64,000 nt of DNA from positions 1-64,000 of the forward strand of contig JAAEAF010014558.1 of assembly GCA_011037195.1 (NCBI GenBank). Reading direction: 5' to 3'. Position 1 is the stretch's first letter; every line of letters begins with the position of its first letter. Shown here piece by piece: positions 1 to 22,100 of the stretch. The notes under the pieces are model-generated. The model searched no databases and had not been told where the DNA came from. It saw only the letters and a list, made by a program, of their open reading frames with translations. Position numbers and translations under genes: made by a program. The DNA is from Triatoma infestans (lineage: Eukaryota > Arthropoda > Insecta > Hemiptera > Reduviidae).

Positions 1-1127
1 AACACTTCTTTAAAACGCCCGAGTTATTTCGTGTCATCAAACGAGTGGGTTTATTTCGATTACTAACAAGCAAACAGAAAACTTGAAGAGAAAGATTTGA
101 GAAAAAAAATGATGCTGTGCTCTTGTGGTGAATCTACGAGTCCGGTCATTCATTTTGGATTAATTTCTGACGGTTGTGCGATTACAACCGAACTCTACTC
201 TACTCAGCGAGAACATGTAAATTTCTGTTTTGGATGCAAAATATCCCTCTTGAGTTAATTTAAAAAAGTCTTCAACAAGACAAACGCAAGTCCGTGCATA
301 AGTCACGTCGAAATGTTCTCAATAATCTGAAGATTTCTCCTCCCTCACACAGCTTACATCTCAGATTTGGCATCCTCTCTGATTACCATCTTTTCCACTC
401 TATGGCCCTTTTTTTACATGATAAAAAATCTCCAAATAAATGAAGGTGCAAAAGGGATTTTTGGAGTTGCCTCCAGTGTTAGCTCCAGGTATCGTAAGGA
501 CATTGAATTGTTGACGCATAGATGGGTACAAGCTAGAGAAAATGATGAGACCTGTATTTCGAGGATTTTTGAATTTTAAGGTGAAAAACGCAAAGACTTC
601 TGTAACAACCTTATAAATTAATTTGTTTGTACATTCAAGTTAACAGTATTACAAGTGCTCAGAATTAGAGGAGCTATCTAGTGTTTCTAGGCACCTAGAA
701 ATGGCTAGGCACTTTTCCTAACAGATGACTGTCAACTTAATATATACGTCCGAGCAAATCCTGGTACTTCTGCAAAGCTCAGATGTGCCTCTACTTTGCT
801 CAGCCTTATTATTCGTGGTTGTCTACCTGCCTCCTACCACCCATTTGGTGCTGCTTCCTACCAGCTTTCATGGTGGGAGGTGTGAGTTTTTTTTGTTATT
901 TCCACCATTTTTCCAATTTATTTCTGAATTTTATTTCGTAATTTTGAATTTAGTTAATAATTCATAGCGACGCTTCTCGAAGTATACTTGTGGATAAGGG
1001 ATTATTGAAAGTTATGAAGTGTGCATTAACGAGGTTGGGATCGCATAACGAGGAAAGGACACTCGTCTCTTTGAACTATATTTGCAGTGATTAGATTTGT
1101 ATGATAGTATGCATCCATGACTTCATG
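1..1127. other. intronic sequence with no recognised gene
   Basis: No TER94 N-domain codons and no conserved ORF seen on either strand. Two short open frames (367-579 and 725-967) show no recognisable motif. AT-rich; probably TER94 intron. Confidence 0.5.
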
Positions 1128-1650
1128 CCTGCTATTGGCGTGTCTTCTACCACATGTCTGTTAGGCTACCAGTCATGGACAGCTTCACAGCATTCATTCT
1201 TATGACGAGAGCTATTAGTGAGACCTGCTGTGTCTTTCACGGAACTCTCTCAGGCATCTGATCTTGAATCCCTTGCTGGACATTGTGGTTTAAGCAGACA
1301 TGACATCTCTACGTAATGGGGGCTCATGCCGGATCTTATTTTGTAGAGTCTGTGAGACACAGGAGGAAACAACCATCTATCTTATGACTGATTGCTTGGG
1401 TTGTGAGGAAATTAGGTTCAGGACCTTTGGTCGGAACAGGATGTCTATGGGACGAGCTTAGGCTATTTCCCCTTAAGGTTATTGTCCGATTTGTTCGGAC
1501 TGTTGTGAATTTGATGGATTTAGACCCGTCTGGATATTTTTCTAGACCCAGTTTGTTGTTGTTTTTCTTGTGGTAGCTATATGGGGGGCCCGTGGGGCTT
1601 TGGATAGCGTAGGGTTTGGTCCCTCCCCACAGACAAATAATAATAAGAAT
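1128..1650 (+). mobile_element. LINE family A, 3' end fragment
   Basis: Non-LTR retrotransposon 3' end: the C-terminal zinc-knuckle text FCRVCETQEETTIYLMTDCL, then CEEIRFRTFGRNRMS, a stop, and a tail rich in (TAA). Same 3' sequence recurs at 7925-8395, 24261-25316 and 46903-47260. The (TAA)n tail and RNase H domain of the longer copy suggest the I/Jockey side of the LINE tree. Confidence 0.8.
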
Positions 1651-1918
1651 AATGCATCCATGACTTGGAACGAGTTGATAAAATGGGCAATCATATCGCA
1701 AAAAAAAAATGCAGAAATTGTTAAATTTAAAGTACGTATGTATATAAACATAATCAAGTACCAATAAAAAACATTTAAGTTTAAGTAAATATGTTTTTTT
1801 CCAAACTCTCTCTGTAAAAATTACTACGCACTCGTCGCATTAAATTCAGTTACTGCGCCATCGGTGGGCGTTAGGTAATTGAAAGGTTGACGATTCCTGG
1901 TCTGTGGGTAGGAAATAG

Positions 1919-10981
<9,063 letters not shown>

Positions 10982-10990
10982 ATTAAATTA

Positions 10991-10996
10991 AATAAA
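10991..10996 (+). terminator. polyadenylation signal of TER94
   Basis: AATAAA ten bases after the TER94 stop codon, followed by AT-rich sequence. It implies a very short 3' UTR, though other signals further on cannot be excluded. Confidence 0.55.
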
Positions 10997-11639
10997 ATGA
11001 TATATATATATATTATATATAAATATATTTTTTATTTCATTTAATTTAATTCTGTTATTTACTATTTTTTAATTAATTATTAAAAATAATTACAATTTGA
11101 TACAATTTATGAAAATTTTGAAATTTAAGTTCAATTGAAATTCTACAAAAATTTGAATTTTTAGTTTTTCTTTTATCACTTTTAATTTATTATTAAATGA
11201 AAAAAAAATTTGTATTAATTTAAAATATTTAAATTTAATTTTCACAATTCACGGATTTTTTTCTAAAAATCCGGACATTTTTAGGGATTCCTTCAGGCTT
11301 ATAGCCTCGGTTATGTGAAATTTGGAATGGTATAAAATTTCCCTGGGAACTTTTTTCAGGCTTAAAGGCCTCTGTTATCAAATGATAGCACATAGTGTTA
11401 GACAATTACATATATATAATAAGGAATCCCTAAAGCCTTTGAGCCTTGGCTATGTAAAAGTTTGAATGGTGTAAATTTTTATTTCAAATATATTTCAGGC
11501 TTAAGCCTTGGCTTGAGAATCAACATAATAGGAACTTTACTTCCATTTGAAATTCTTTCAAAAAAAAAAAGGCTAGGTGTTTTCTTGTGAAAAATTTTAA
11601 AACATATAATTTGTCTTTTTCAAGGGAATTATGATCAGG

Positions 11640-12420
11640 CAATGCCTTAATGTTAAGGCTTATTATGTAATGTGCTGTATCCCAGGAATAATTTTTACGC
11701 TAGGCGTTGATTAGGAGGCTTGTTTGATGTGTATTACTTAGGTATATCTTCAGCTAGGCTAGGCTAATAACTTCTGGCTAGACACTGATTACGAGGCTCA
11801 TATGGTGGAATGTCTTAAGGAATAACTTCAAGGCATAGACATTATTCTTTTCATATCGTGATACATTACGTAGGAATATCTTCAGCTAGGCCTTGATTTC
11901 GAGGCTTATATGGTGGAAATTTCCATGCATAGATTTTTTTCCTAGGAATATCTTCAGACCTTGATTTCGAGGCTTATATGGTGGAAATGTTCTAAGGAAT
12001 AACTTCAAGGCATAAACATTATTTTTTTAGCTTCATATTGTGAGACATTTCCTAGGAATATCTTCAGGCCTTGATTTCGAGGCTTATATGGTGGAAATGT
12101 TCTAAGGAATAACTTCAAGGCATAGATATTATTCTTTTAGCTTCATATTGTGAGACATTTCCTGGGAATATTTTCAGCTAGGCCTTAATTTCGAGACTTT
12201 ACATGGTGCAAATTTCCTAAGGAATAACTTCAAGGCATAAACATTATTTTTTTAGGTTCATATCGTGATACATTTCCTAAGAATATCTTCAGCTAGGCTA
12301 GGCTAATTTCGAGGCTTATATGGTGGAAATTTTCTAAGGAATACCTTCTATGCTTGCTTACACATATAATGATTCAGCATGGAAATAAGGCGTTAGCCTT
12401 GTTTTTAAGGTGGACCATAA
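11640..12420. repeat. minisatellite, unit ~110 bp
   Basis: At least five units with ggaataacttcaaggcata, agcttcatattgtgagacat, cctaggaatatcttcag and atttcgaggcttatatggtg. Starts of successive clear units near 11995, 12104 and 12219. The wider 11240-12900 region holds more diverged pieces with aggcttatagcc. Just 3' of TER94, noncoding. Confidence 0.75.
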
Positions 12421-13322
12421 TGTGACATTTCATGGTGTAGCATTCTTTCACGCTAAATCATGATATTCTGTGACGAAGCAATGCCTTAATTTTTTTTCAA
12501 GGCTGATATCATGTGATACATTTCTTGTGCCTTTATTTTGAAAGGCGTTCATATGATGTGACTTGACATTTCCTACCAATACAAGAACATAAACCATAAT
12601 TTTTTATGGGCTCTCGTATAGTTGACATTCCTAGAAATATTTTAGGCTAAATCCTTGGGTTTAGTAAAGCAGTGTTGATTTAAATTTACTAAGAAAACTC
12701 TGGAAGTTTCGAATTACTTTTTTTGTTGGCTATCATCAAGCCTTCGATTATTGTAAGATTTGAATGGTGTTAAATTTTCTTTGCATGTCATTTGTTTGTA
12801 TATTAAGCCTTTGAAAGAAAAACCATGTTTTCTGTTGTTTTTTTTTTCTTATTGGTATTCAGGCTTTTGAAGACAAGGCTATAGCCTGGAAGTTTCTTAT
12901 TAAAATGTTTATATAGCTGAAATCTTTCATAAATTCACTTCGATTTCGCCCCTTTATGTCTACTCTAACCTTCATTTTGATTATTTTATAAGCCTATAGG
13001 CATAAGAGAAAGCTATGGACCGTAATTTTTGAAGAATTTTGTTCGATCAGGCTCATTACTTTGGAAAAGAAAAATTTTGTAAAAGGGAAATTAATAAAAG
13101 AAAATTTTGAAGCATATAAGTTGTAATTTTTACAAATTAAAAAAAAAAAAATAAAATGCAAAATGAAAAAAAAATGGTAAATTTGATTTGTTTTTTTTAA
13201 AATTCCTTATGCAAAAATCTTTGTGTATCATGGGGTCCTTAACGGCCGACCCCATTCAGAGAAAGTCTTTACATGATAAACATCAGAGACATTTTCCGTG
13301 GAAGCCTGCTTCATTTTGTGGT

Positions 13323-13360
13323 CATCGACCGGTTTCGGGCGTTCGCCCATCTTCAGGTTG
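13323..13360 (-). ncRNA. hammerhead ribozyme motif, type I
   Basis: On the - strand: CTGAAGA, stem II GGGC-GAAC-GCCC, GAAA, the palindromic stem III A-CCGG-T, then C and GATG. The core nucleotides fit CUGANGA...GAAA...UH. The stem I partner is CAAC instead of CATC, so stem I is weakened in this copy. Confidence 0.75.
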
Positions 13361-13416
13361 CGCTTTTCAGACAGTGTGCCAACACAGACTCGTACAGAGA
13401 CTTAGTTTCACACTAA

Positions 13417-13450
13417 CTGAAGATGGGCGAACGCCCGAAACCGGTCGATG
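13417..13450 (+). ncRNA. hammerhead ribozyme motif, type I
   Basis: Core CTGAAGA, GGGCGAACGCCC, GAAA, CCGGTC and GATG present, but the bases before CTGAAGA are CTAA and do not pair with GATG. Mirror copy of the motif at 13323-13360. Confidence 0.7.
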
Positions 13451-13734
13451 ACCACAAAATGAAGCAGGCTTCCATGGAAAATGTCTCTGATGCTTTCCAG
13501 CTCTGCGGAACCAACCACCACAACATTTACATGATAAAACCCAAGAGGCAATATATCTATTTAAACAATGCCCAAGAGGCCCTCCATATTGGATCCCCAA
13601 AACTTTGACATAGATATAGATCTGTTCTGAGAAATTTGGCATAATTGAATATGAATCACAAGGTTTACTCCAGTTTGATTACCTTATCAGACGAAATTCC
13701 TTCAGCCTTATTTTATCTATGTTACTATGAAGTT

Positions 13735-15268
13735 GGTATCCTTGTATTTAGTTTCTCATCAGCTGTTCGAGAGCATAATTGGTAAGCATAACCTCAAATA
13801 TATTCAGTTAACAATGGCGAGTCCAGTCGAGCACTGCACCTTGGAAGAACAACGCTCAGTGATTTGGATTTTAAGCTGCAGAGGGTATCAAAGATAATAA
13901 AATCCCGCGAAAGAATATTGAAAGTGTACGGGAATAATTGTTTGAACCATTCGAACGTTTACATATGTGCAGAAATAGTTTAAAAGTGGCCGTGTAAGTG
14001 TCTGGTGACGAGCAACGAAGTTGGACGACGGGTTGAAGTTGGCAACTTCCTCCCTCGAATCTCGCATTAACGCGTTAATTCAGGATAAAAGGCGTATTTA
14101 CTGTTGAATTGATAGCTGAAGAAGTGCACGCTAGTGTTGGAACTGTGCATAACATTATTCAGAATAACCTGCAGTACAAGAAAACTTGTGCGAATGGGTT
14201 CTGAGACAACTTACGGACGCCAACAAAGAAACCAAGTTCCAAATCAAGTCAGCAGTTGAAAGAACGATGCTTAATTGAAAAAGAATTTAATAGTAGAATT
14301 GTAACATTTGATGAAACATGGATACACCATTTTGAGCCGAAGTCTATGCGTCCAAAGCCTTGAGTGGAACCATACGAGTTCTCCCACTGAAAAGAAATTA
14401 AAGACCCAACCGTCTGCAGGTAAAGATATGCTTTTTTTTTTTTGAAGGGGGGGACCAATGCACTGCGACCTTCTATATCTATTTTGCTATGACCCCTGGG
14501 TGCCACAGACTATTGCCCACAGCACCCGAACAGATGTCCCAGCTGAACATCCGTTCTACAAAACCTCCATCAGGATGAGATCCCTGAGGAATCCCAATAC
14601 CCTGACTGGCTCTAGAGAGGGCATATCCCCCTCCACCTGGTAGCTACCCAGGTTCCTGAATCTTCTCTGAGTGGCAGCCTTGCAGTCTGTTAGGAGATGT
14701 AATAGAGTTTCCTCCAGCTCCTCACAGAATCTGCATGAGCTGTCACTTTCAAAGACATGCTTACAGTATTCTGGGATATTATTGTGATTATCTCAAAGAT
14801 CAACGAACCGTCAACAGCCAGTAAGTATTACAGTGATATGCTCACAAAGTAAGGCCTGCCATTCGAACGAAACGTCGACTAAAGACGTGATTTTGCTTCA
14901 TGACGCTCGCCCACACTCGGCACAGTTAACTCAAAAAACACTTCAAAAAGTGGGGTGGGATATCCTTTCACGTCCCCCCTACAGCTCCGACGACCTAGCC
15001 CCATCGGACTTCCAATTGTTTGAACCCCTTAAAAAGGCTCTTCGTGAGAAATATTTTCAATCCAATGAAGGAAGTTAAAAATCAGGTGCAAAAATGGCTT
15101 CGAGATCAACCCAAACAATTTTTCTGCCAGAGGCAATAAATGTTGCTGGGAACTATGTTGAAAAAAGTCGAAAGTTTTGTTAAATAAATCGTTAAATAAA
15201 CCTACTTAAACTTCCTTAATAAATCGTTACTTAAATAAATCGTTTTTGAGCTACAGTGATTTGTCTCG
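13735..15268 (+). mobile_element. mariner element, degraded, split by a LINE
   Basis: The two parts encode remnants of a mariner transposase: RIVTFDETWIHHFEPKS, then VILLHDARPHSAQLTQKTLQ and SDDLAPSDFQLFEPLKKALR. Several frameshifts and stops. The right inverted repeat is cut (gagctacagtgatttgtctcg remains); the left is gone. A LINE D fragment occupies 14434-14750. Confidence 0.85.
14434..14750 (-). mobile_element. LINE family D fragment inside mariner
   Basis: Flanked by AAAGATATGCTT (14422-14433) and AAAGACATGCTT (14751-14762), a 12-bp target duplication with one change. The T run at the left is the poly(A) tail on the - strand. The left copy of the duplication is mariner sequence, so the LINE is younger than the mariner. 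Confidence 0.85.
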
Positions 15269-15304
15269 AATCGTATATTTTACGTGCTAAAAGAGCAGTA
15301 AACA

Positions 15305-15580
15305 ATTTACAAATGCAAAAAAAACCCTATGGCGCAACAGCCCATGAAGGGCCAAGGCTTGCCAGACGGCGATTTGAATAGGGAGGGCGGTGGTAAGCAT
15401 GCCGCAGTTCCCACGCCTTTAGTTCCGGCCTTCGCTACCTAGGGCGCTACTAACTGTAGCTTCCTCAATTTTTATCACGTGCTGGGGGTCAACACCGACT
15501 TTGCTCTCACGGAAATCAAACCCTGAATTCTCGCATGAAAGAGAGTGCCGGTAGCCACTAGACCAACGCGTGACGACTTA
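15305..15580 (-). mobile_element. tRNA-derived SINE, family 2
   Basis: Complement starts gttggtctagtggctaccgg, with a B-box-like gggtttgatttcc, and ends ggctgttgcgccatagggtt followed by T8. A tRNA head with a conserved 3' tail marks a SINE, not a functional tRNA gene. Confidence 0.75.
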
Positions 15581-15906
15581 CAAATGCAATTCCCCTATAA
15601 TTTATCTGGGTTAGATTTATCATCTCCTTTCTTAATGTGCATTATAAGCTAATTTTTAGACCATACTTTCGGGACTCCTTCACTATTCTAATCCCGTATT
15701 AAACATATTCAAGATCTAAATCGAGTCCATTTTGCATTTAAATGTTTACCATCTGAGATTGTGTTTTCCAAATTCACGTTGGGTGTCGTCAACTAAGCCC
15801 ACATATTTTTTTTGACATGTCAGGTCAATCATATAAATAATCTAGTATGGGGGGAGGATCAAGGAAAGTCTATAGACAGACATACAGACAGTAAAATCAT
15901 TGTTTT
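15581..15906. other. intergenic, no gene seen
   Basis: AT-rich spacer between the SINE and the TMEM43 polyadenylation signal. No repeat or frame recognised. Confidence 0.4.
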
Positions 15907-15912
15907 TTTATT
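15907..15912 (-). terminator. polyadenylation signal of TMEM43
   Basis: TTTATT on the + strand, i.e. AATAAA on the coding strand, 37 bases past the stop codon. Confidence 0.5.
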
Positions 15913-15948
15913 ATTTAAAGAGATACATGGACTAACATACTTATAAAT

Positions 15949-16172
15949 TTAAAATAAATGATAATTATTATCAGGTGAGCGGAATTGTTTATATATCAAT
16001 GATATTATGCCAGGCGTACTGAATCCAAGCAAAATGCTGGCGCTAATCCATGGCTTGTAGGTTAACCATACTGAAGACACAATGATTGCGAATAACGCTA
16101 CAGAGAAGGCAATATTTGGCGATAATATTCCATCTAATACGATAAATTGAAATAATCTTCTAAATTTGATTG
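15949..16172 (-). CDS. TMEM43: TMEM43 terminal exon
   Basis: Encodes [52 protein letters not shown] and ends NNYHLF. Two hydrophobic segments, as in the family. Acceptor tcttttcag. A mutated copy of its middle part and of the preceding intron lies at 3953-4184. Confidence 0.9.
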
Positions 16173-19100
16173 CTGAAAAGAATATATGAAAATAAAACAA
16201 AAAATTTAGATGCAAGTTATTAAAAATTTTTTGTTATCAAATATGGGGAACTATATATTATAAGGAAGTCTCCACGTAAAAAAAAAAAATCCTCATTAAA
16301 ATCAATTACTAAGAAGTGAGTGGGGGGGAGGATTAATTTCCTGTTCCAAAAATGGCACATATATACTACTACTTGGGTTTGTGAACAAAATATCTCCAAA
16401 AAAAAAAAACGAAAATTCAAGCGAAAGTGCCTTCATTATGAATGTTTTTTTTTTGGGTTTTCTACATACAAAAATACCTATCACTTTTATTTGGAACTAT
16501 TCTGTAAAAACTGCACTTCCGGTATACTAATCTTTCCAAATAAAAGTGATAGGTATTTATGTGTGTAGAAAACCGCCAAAAAAAAAATACATTCGGCAAT
16601 GTCCGCACTTCCGCTTGAATTTACTTTTTTTTCCTTTTTTTTTTTTTTTTTGATGTTTTGTACACAAACCCAAGTAGTTGTATAAAATTGCCGTTTTTGG
16701 AACAGGAAATTACACTCACCATTCACTTCTCAACCTTTACTCCGAATTCTATCAATGCTTCTAATGTGTATTAGATAGAACTATTGTTGGGGCCATTTTC
16801 AAAAAAAAAATTTATTAAAGTGGCACTTCCGGTGCATGGATTTTACCCGAAATCTTTGTGTCTGATGTGGTAGTTGTAACCTAAAGGGCATAGAAAAGTT
16901 TTTGAGCGTCTTGCGATTTTTTTTTTTTTTTGTATTCAGAGGACTTCAAATCATGTATTTCCGGTGAAAACTCAATTTTGAAAATCTGGACACGATCGCA
17001 ATAATACTTTAACCTTTACTAAGAGGGCAGCTGCCACTGCTGAACTCGAACCCAGAAGAGTTCCGCGTGTGAATACGCTCGAAACCAGTCGATGATCAGA
17101 AAATGATACCAGGTTATCATCCCTGCTACGTGGAGGCGGACCTCTTACATATCCGTCTAGTCCTTCTTATTACCGCTACTTCGCGAGCAAACTCAACAGT
17201 CTTTAAAACTTATAGCACTTTTCATCAACTCTTTGCTATCTCCCAGCCAGTTCTCTCCCCTCCTTTTCAGCTTGAATTCCATATGGAATCTTGCCTCGTC
17301 GAGGAGTGGACATCGGAAGAGAACGTGATGCAGTGTGTCTCGTTCACCGCATTCACAATTCAGGGAATCTTTCAATCCCAGATCATGGAGCTTAAAACTG
17401 AACTTCCCGTGGCCCGTGGAATATTGCGTTACTGTTTGGGATAGCTCCAGCCATCGAATCGACAGTCTGTGATGCAAATTCGGGAAGAACTCATATGTGG
17501 TTCTACCTTTCTCTGCTTCATCCCAGCGCCTTTGCCACTTCCCAATCTCGTACTCTCGGATCTTTTTCTTTGCAAGGGCAGGAGGCGTCTGACTGAACAG
17601 TTTCTCACCATCAAGGACAATCATTCCCCCTTTCTTATACTTATGGATGTGGGCCCTCTTTTCTACGAGGAGATCAAGCGGCAACACACCAGTGACCACC
17701 GGCAAGGAGACTGTGGAGGATGTCGCTAGGCCCTTGTTACAGAGCACAAAATTGCTCTTGGCATTCGTAATAGAGTGCCGCTGTACGACTGCATGTCCAG
17801 CTTAAACCAGTCCCCATTCATGGCCAGACCCTAAAAAAAAGCCCACTGAGCATATAAATGCCCCTCTTTTCTCAGTCATCAACAGATCTTATACACAACC
17901 CTTTAAAGCCCGCCACCGATGTTAGTAGTGTTCTTGCGAACACCTCCTACAACTATGCATCTCGGACACCAAGGTTCCCCACAGTTCATAGTTGCATAAA
18001 ACTTGGATGCTCACCTAATATCTCTAAGATGCAAGTAAAACATGATATGGCCATATAGAGTAGAAACCAGCTGATAGTCCTGCAAAATCTAATTATCCAA
18101 ATATTCTTATTATGTTCATTTTTGATCATATCCTCGGGACTTAATTTGCCTTTTTCCAAAAATATGATATCCTCACCGCCAAGCAGATTACCACGTTGTC
18201 TGGCAATGATGCTTACCTGGAGAAAACAGAGCAATCATGTATTATACTTACTATAAGATGCTCGATACCTTAAAAAAAAAAGGAATCCTAACCAAAGGTG
18301 AGTCAACATGCAATCCTGATGAATTTTTCATTCATATACGAAACGTTACAGTGAGTTAAGCTTCGTATCGCAAGCAACGAAGATATCAAGAGATCTATGG
18401 CTTCAATACTCAATAAAAAAACCTCAAATTAATAGGATTTAATTAACAAATGTTCTCTAAAATTGCAATGTTTTACAATGTACAGCTGGGCCGGGAAAAA
18501 GAGGCGGTAAGGGTGGGGGGAGTTATACTTGTATACCTGAGCGGTAAAAATGTTATACGTAAAAGTGACAGGTTGTTTTATCTGTGCAATGGAAGCTGAC
18601 ACTCGCCTAGGTGCCGGGTCATACGGGGTTCCTTGGCAATGAAAGGGCGGACGCCTTAGCAAGGAAGGGCTCGTAGGATACCTTTATAGGCCCCGAGCCC
18701 TTCTGTGGGTTGCCCGAGAGCCTGATTAAGGAGTGGATAGAAGACCAGTGTCTGCAATGGTGGGAAAGAACACCAAGGCAGAGGCAGGCTAAATTCTTTG
18801 TTAAAAGACATTTACCTAAATTTACCAGGGACCTACATAGCCGAAGGGACCTGAGGCTAATAGTGGATCTAGTAACAGGGCATTGTAGGCTTGGATAGGC
18901 TCGGATAATGCGTTATGCCGATTCTGCAAGGCCGAGGAGGAAACTTTTTTCACTCCTTTGTGAGTGTGCCGGTCTGATGAGGACAAGGTTTCTTCAACTG
19001 GGGGGGACAAGCAATCCCGAAGCCGCGAGCTTTATGACGGAGCCACTTTCAGCTTTGCTAGGCCTGATTAAAAAAGAAGGCGAAACTAAAGGATGTGCTT

Positions 19101-22100
19101 ATAAGACCAGGGGATCCACAATAGACCTCTCAATACAGGTCGCAGTGGAATGAGGCTTTGCCCTCCTGGTTTTCAATCTAATATAATCTATTTGTGCAAT
19201 AAGTTATTCCAAGTTTAAAGAAAAATCGTAGCTGTTTTCAAGAAAATCTCCTTCCCCACAAAACTCAAAAAAACCACAGGTGGTAGAACCATACATTGTA
19301 CTGAAGTGGTACTTTAGAGGAAAGCTAAACGCTACTCCCCCCTCCCAGGACCCCCACAAAAAAATCAATTTTCCCCGGGAAAATGTTACAAATAAAAGTG
19401 ATAGGAAGAAAAAAAAAATCACGAAAAACTGAATTAAAGTTGCTCTTCCGGTTGATGGATTTTTGCCAGAAATCTTCCGTTTCCAAATGAAATGGTTAAT
19501 GTACCTAATGGAATACCAAATTCCAAATCTGAGTTTACGGCAATGAGTTTTCGTTAAAATAAAAGTGATTAGGTATGTAGATAGTATTACCAAATTCACA
19601 AACACTCACATACACACAAAATCATACAGGACCATTCGCTAAAATCATTTGTATCGTATTCAGGTAAACCCAAAACAATCATTTCCGATGCAAACTCAAT
19701 CCGTTGAAAATCTGATACTACAAAGTAAGACCTATCCAAGAGGATATTATCATGGTGGAAGACTCACCCTGGTGGTTTTTTACTACTGTTATGCAATCTC
19801 GACTACTAAAAAAAATGCACTCACCACATCGCCAGACATTCCTGCATAAGAAAATTGTATCCTTAAATCACCAACATGTGGATCCCAAACATCCGCTGTA
19901 TGATAGTAAAGTCCAGCATGCATTTTAATATCACGTCGTTCTGGACGTTCATCGCTGGTTACCAAAGTGAACTCAGTAAATTTCCATTTTAGCTCCGCTG
20001 ATAATATGAATGAACCAACTTTCACAATATTGCTCATATATTGATGGCTTTTAACTGGAAACTTGCTGAAACAAATCTGTTATGAAACACTCACACGACT
20101 TTCTCTTACTTCTAATTTAATATAATTTAATCAAGAAATCTGTTTTTAAAACTGCAACGTTATAATGTTTACTTTCGGCTGGTCATAATAGTGGAGGTTT
20201 AGCTTGGTATTATACCTAAGCGGCCCTTATGTGGAGCGCTCTATGCCACCAACCAACAAAGCTTGTGCAAATTTAAATTTAAAATAAATGACCAGATCCC
20301 CCAATATACCCTCTTAAACCAAATTATTATTATTTTTTTTCAGAAAAATGTTTCAAATTTGGAATTCCATCAATGCTTACTGTAGGTGGTAAAAACCATT
20401 AAATTATATTAAAGTGATACTTAAGAGGAAACGCTACTGTTCCAACCCCCTCCCAAGTTGCTATTGTCTTCAAGATATATGAACGGCAGACACTAATCTT
20501 CATAAAATGATTATTTGGTGAGGAAAGCATAACCCCAACCCTTCCCTTTTTTGGGGGGTGAAGGGGCCCGTTGTACTGTGGCCTACACGGTCTATTGTGC
20601 TATGTCGCTCGATGCCATAGGCTGCCCTGCAGCAACCTTTCACGTGCCAGGGACGAGCCTCTCGCCTACAGCAACCCCCAATCTTAATATCCTGGAGTTT
20701 CGTGTGGAAGCGTCGCATTTACATACGATCCGCTAGACAGCTGCTTGAGGATATCCATCGCTTGGCTTGTCTGGCGGTGACTGGTGCTTTTCGGACTACG
20801 CCGACCACAATTATGGAGACTTTGCTGGGAATTCTACCTCTTTTTGTGGAAGTGAAAAACCTGGCAATGAAAGCCTGTTATAGAATTGAACAGGCAGGTT
20901 TTTGGCAGGGTAAGCGATATGGTCATTCTACCATCGCGAGATGCTTTTACGGGTTAGTAGATAAGAAAAACGGGTTCTAATTCACTTTTCTGCAAAACAT
21001 GGCGGCCGTCATCGAACTGGACAAGCACTTAGGCCACGCCCACTTCCCCTCACCAAGCCTCGATTTCTACAACTCCCTAAACCACATACCCCCTTCCTTA
21101 ATTTATCATCCAATCTGATGACCCTATTTTCTCCCCCACTTCCTAACCTAACATCCAATCCAATGACTCCATTACGCCCTCACACACCACTTAACCCCCT
21201 CCACTTTTCGGCACAACATGGCTGCTGATCCCCTCTCCACCGCTCCCTCCCATCTCCTTTCCTCTAGGCAAAGAGTTATTAAAAATTAATTTTTTTTTTT
21301 TGCTGAGGTCAGCAAAAGCGAGACTTAAAGTGAGGCTCTGCCCCACGTATCCCAGTCCGGAGTTCATTGACCTTTGCATTGTATTTTTCCATTCGTACAA
21401 AAGTTTATTAACCTCTATGTGTGCACAATGTTTGCAATATAATTCCTAATTATAATATATTTATTTATTTTTTTTACACTAAGTCTTAAAGAGAGAAACC
21501 GTCCCTCTTTATTTATGATAAAACTATTTTTATCGATCAAGTACATAACCAACTCATACATCCAATCCAATATAGTGATTCCTGAGACTTATACTTATGT
21601 ATAAGACAGTAGAAGAAGTTGTGACATGTTTAGAAAGGTTGAGGAAAGCTGATATTGCAAAACTGTTATTGCAACCCACAAGAATGCCATACGATAACTT
21701 AAGACTGTTTTAGTGCAATATATGTTTATATTCTTTTGTATATCTTTGTTTATCTTGGTTGTTCTTGGACTAATAGACGTTAGTGCTGATAGAAATGTCT
21801 ACAGTTCCAAACAGAAGATTTCGAATTTGGATATAATGCAATCATTTCCCAATATTAGAAACTTATTTCCCTATACTTTGCGAACAATAGTTTAACTTGT
21901 TCCAATATTCTTTGATTAAAAAGTAACACGTTTTTAGTGCATATCATATGCTGTCTAGCCACTATGCCTGTTTAACAATGTAAGACAGTAGAAGAAGTTG
22001 TTACATGTTTAGAAAGGTTGAGGAAACCAGACTCTACTTGGAAATTACTAGCAAAACTGTTATTGCAATCCACAAGAATGCCATACGATAACTTAAGAAT

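Larger units (their letters stand above)
13281..13525. mobile_element. hammerhead-ribozyme element, copy 1
   Basis: 245-bp element flanked by the perfect 13-bp duplication TTTACATGATAAA (13268-13280, 13526-13538). Two ~75-bp arms (13285-13360, 13413-13488) are inverted and each holds a hammerhead motif. A tail of about 38 bp, tgatgctttccagctctgcg followed by gaaccaaccaccacaac, lies only at the right end, as does the extra tail of Penelope-like copies. Confidence 0.85.

Noticed and set aside
1336..1764. 142-codon - strand ORF
   Set aside because: Antisense of the LINE A 3' end; the same shadow occurs at the other family A copies.
11640..12420. CRISPR-like array
   Set aside because: Irregular ~110-bp minisatellite units in a eukaryotic genome, no short repeats with unique spacers.
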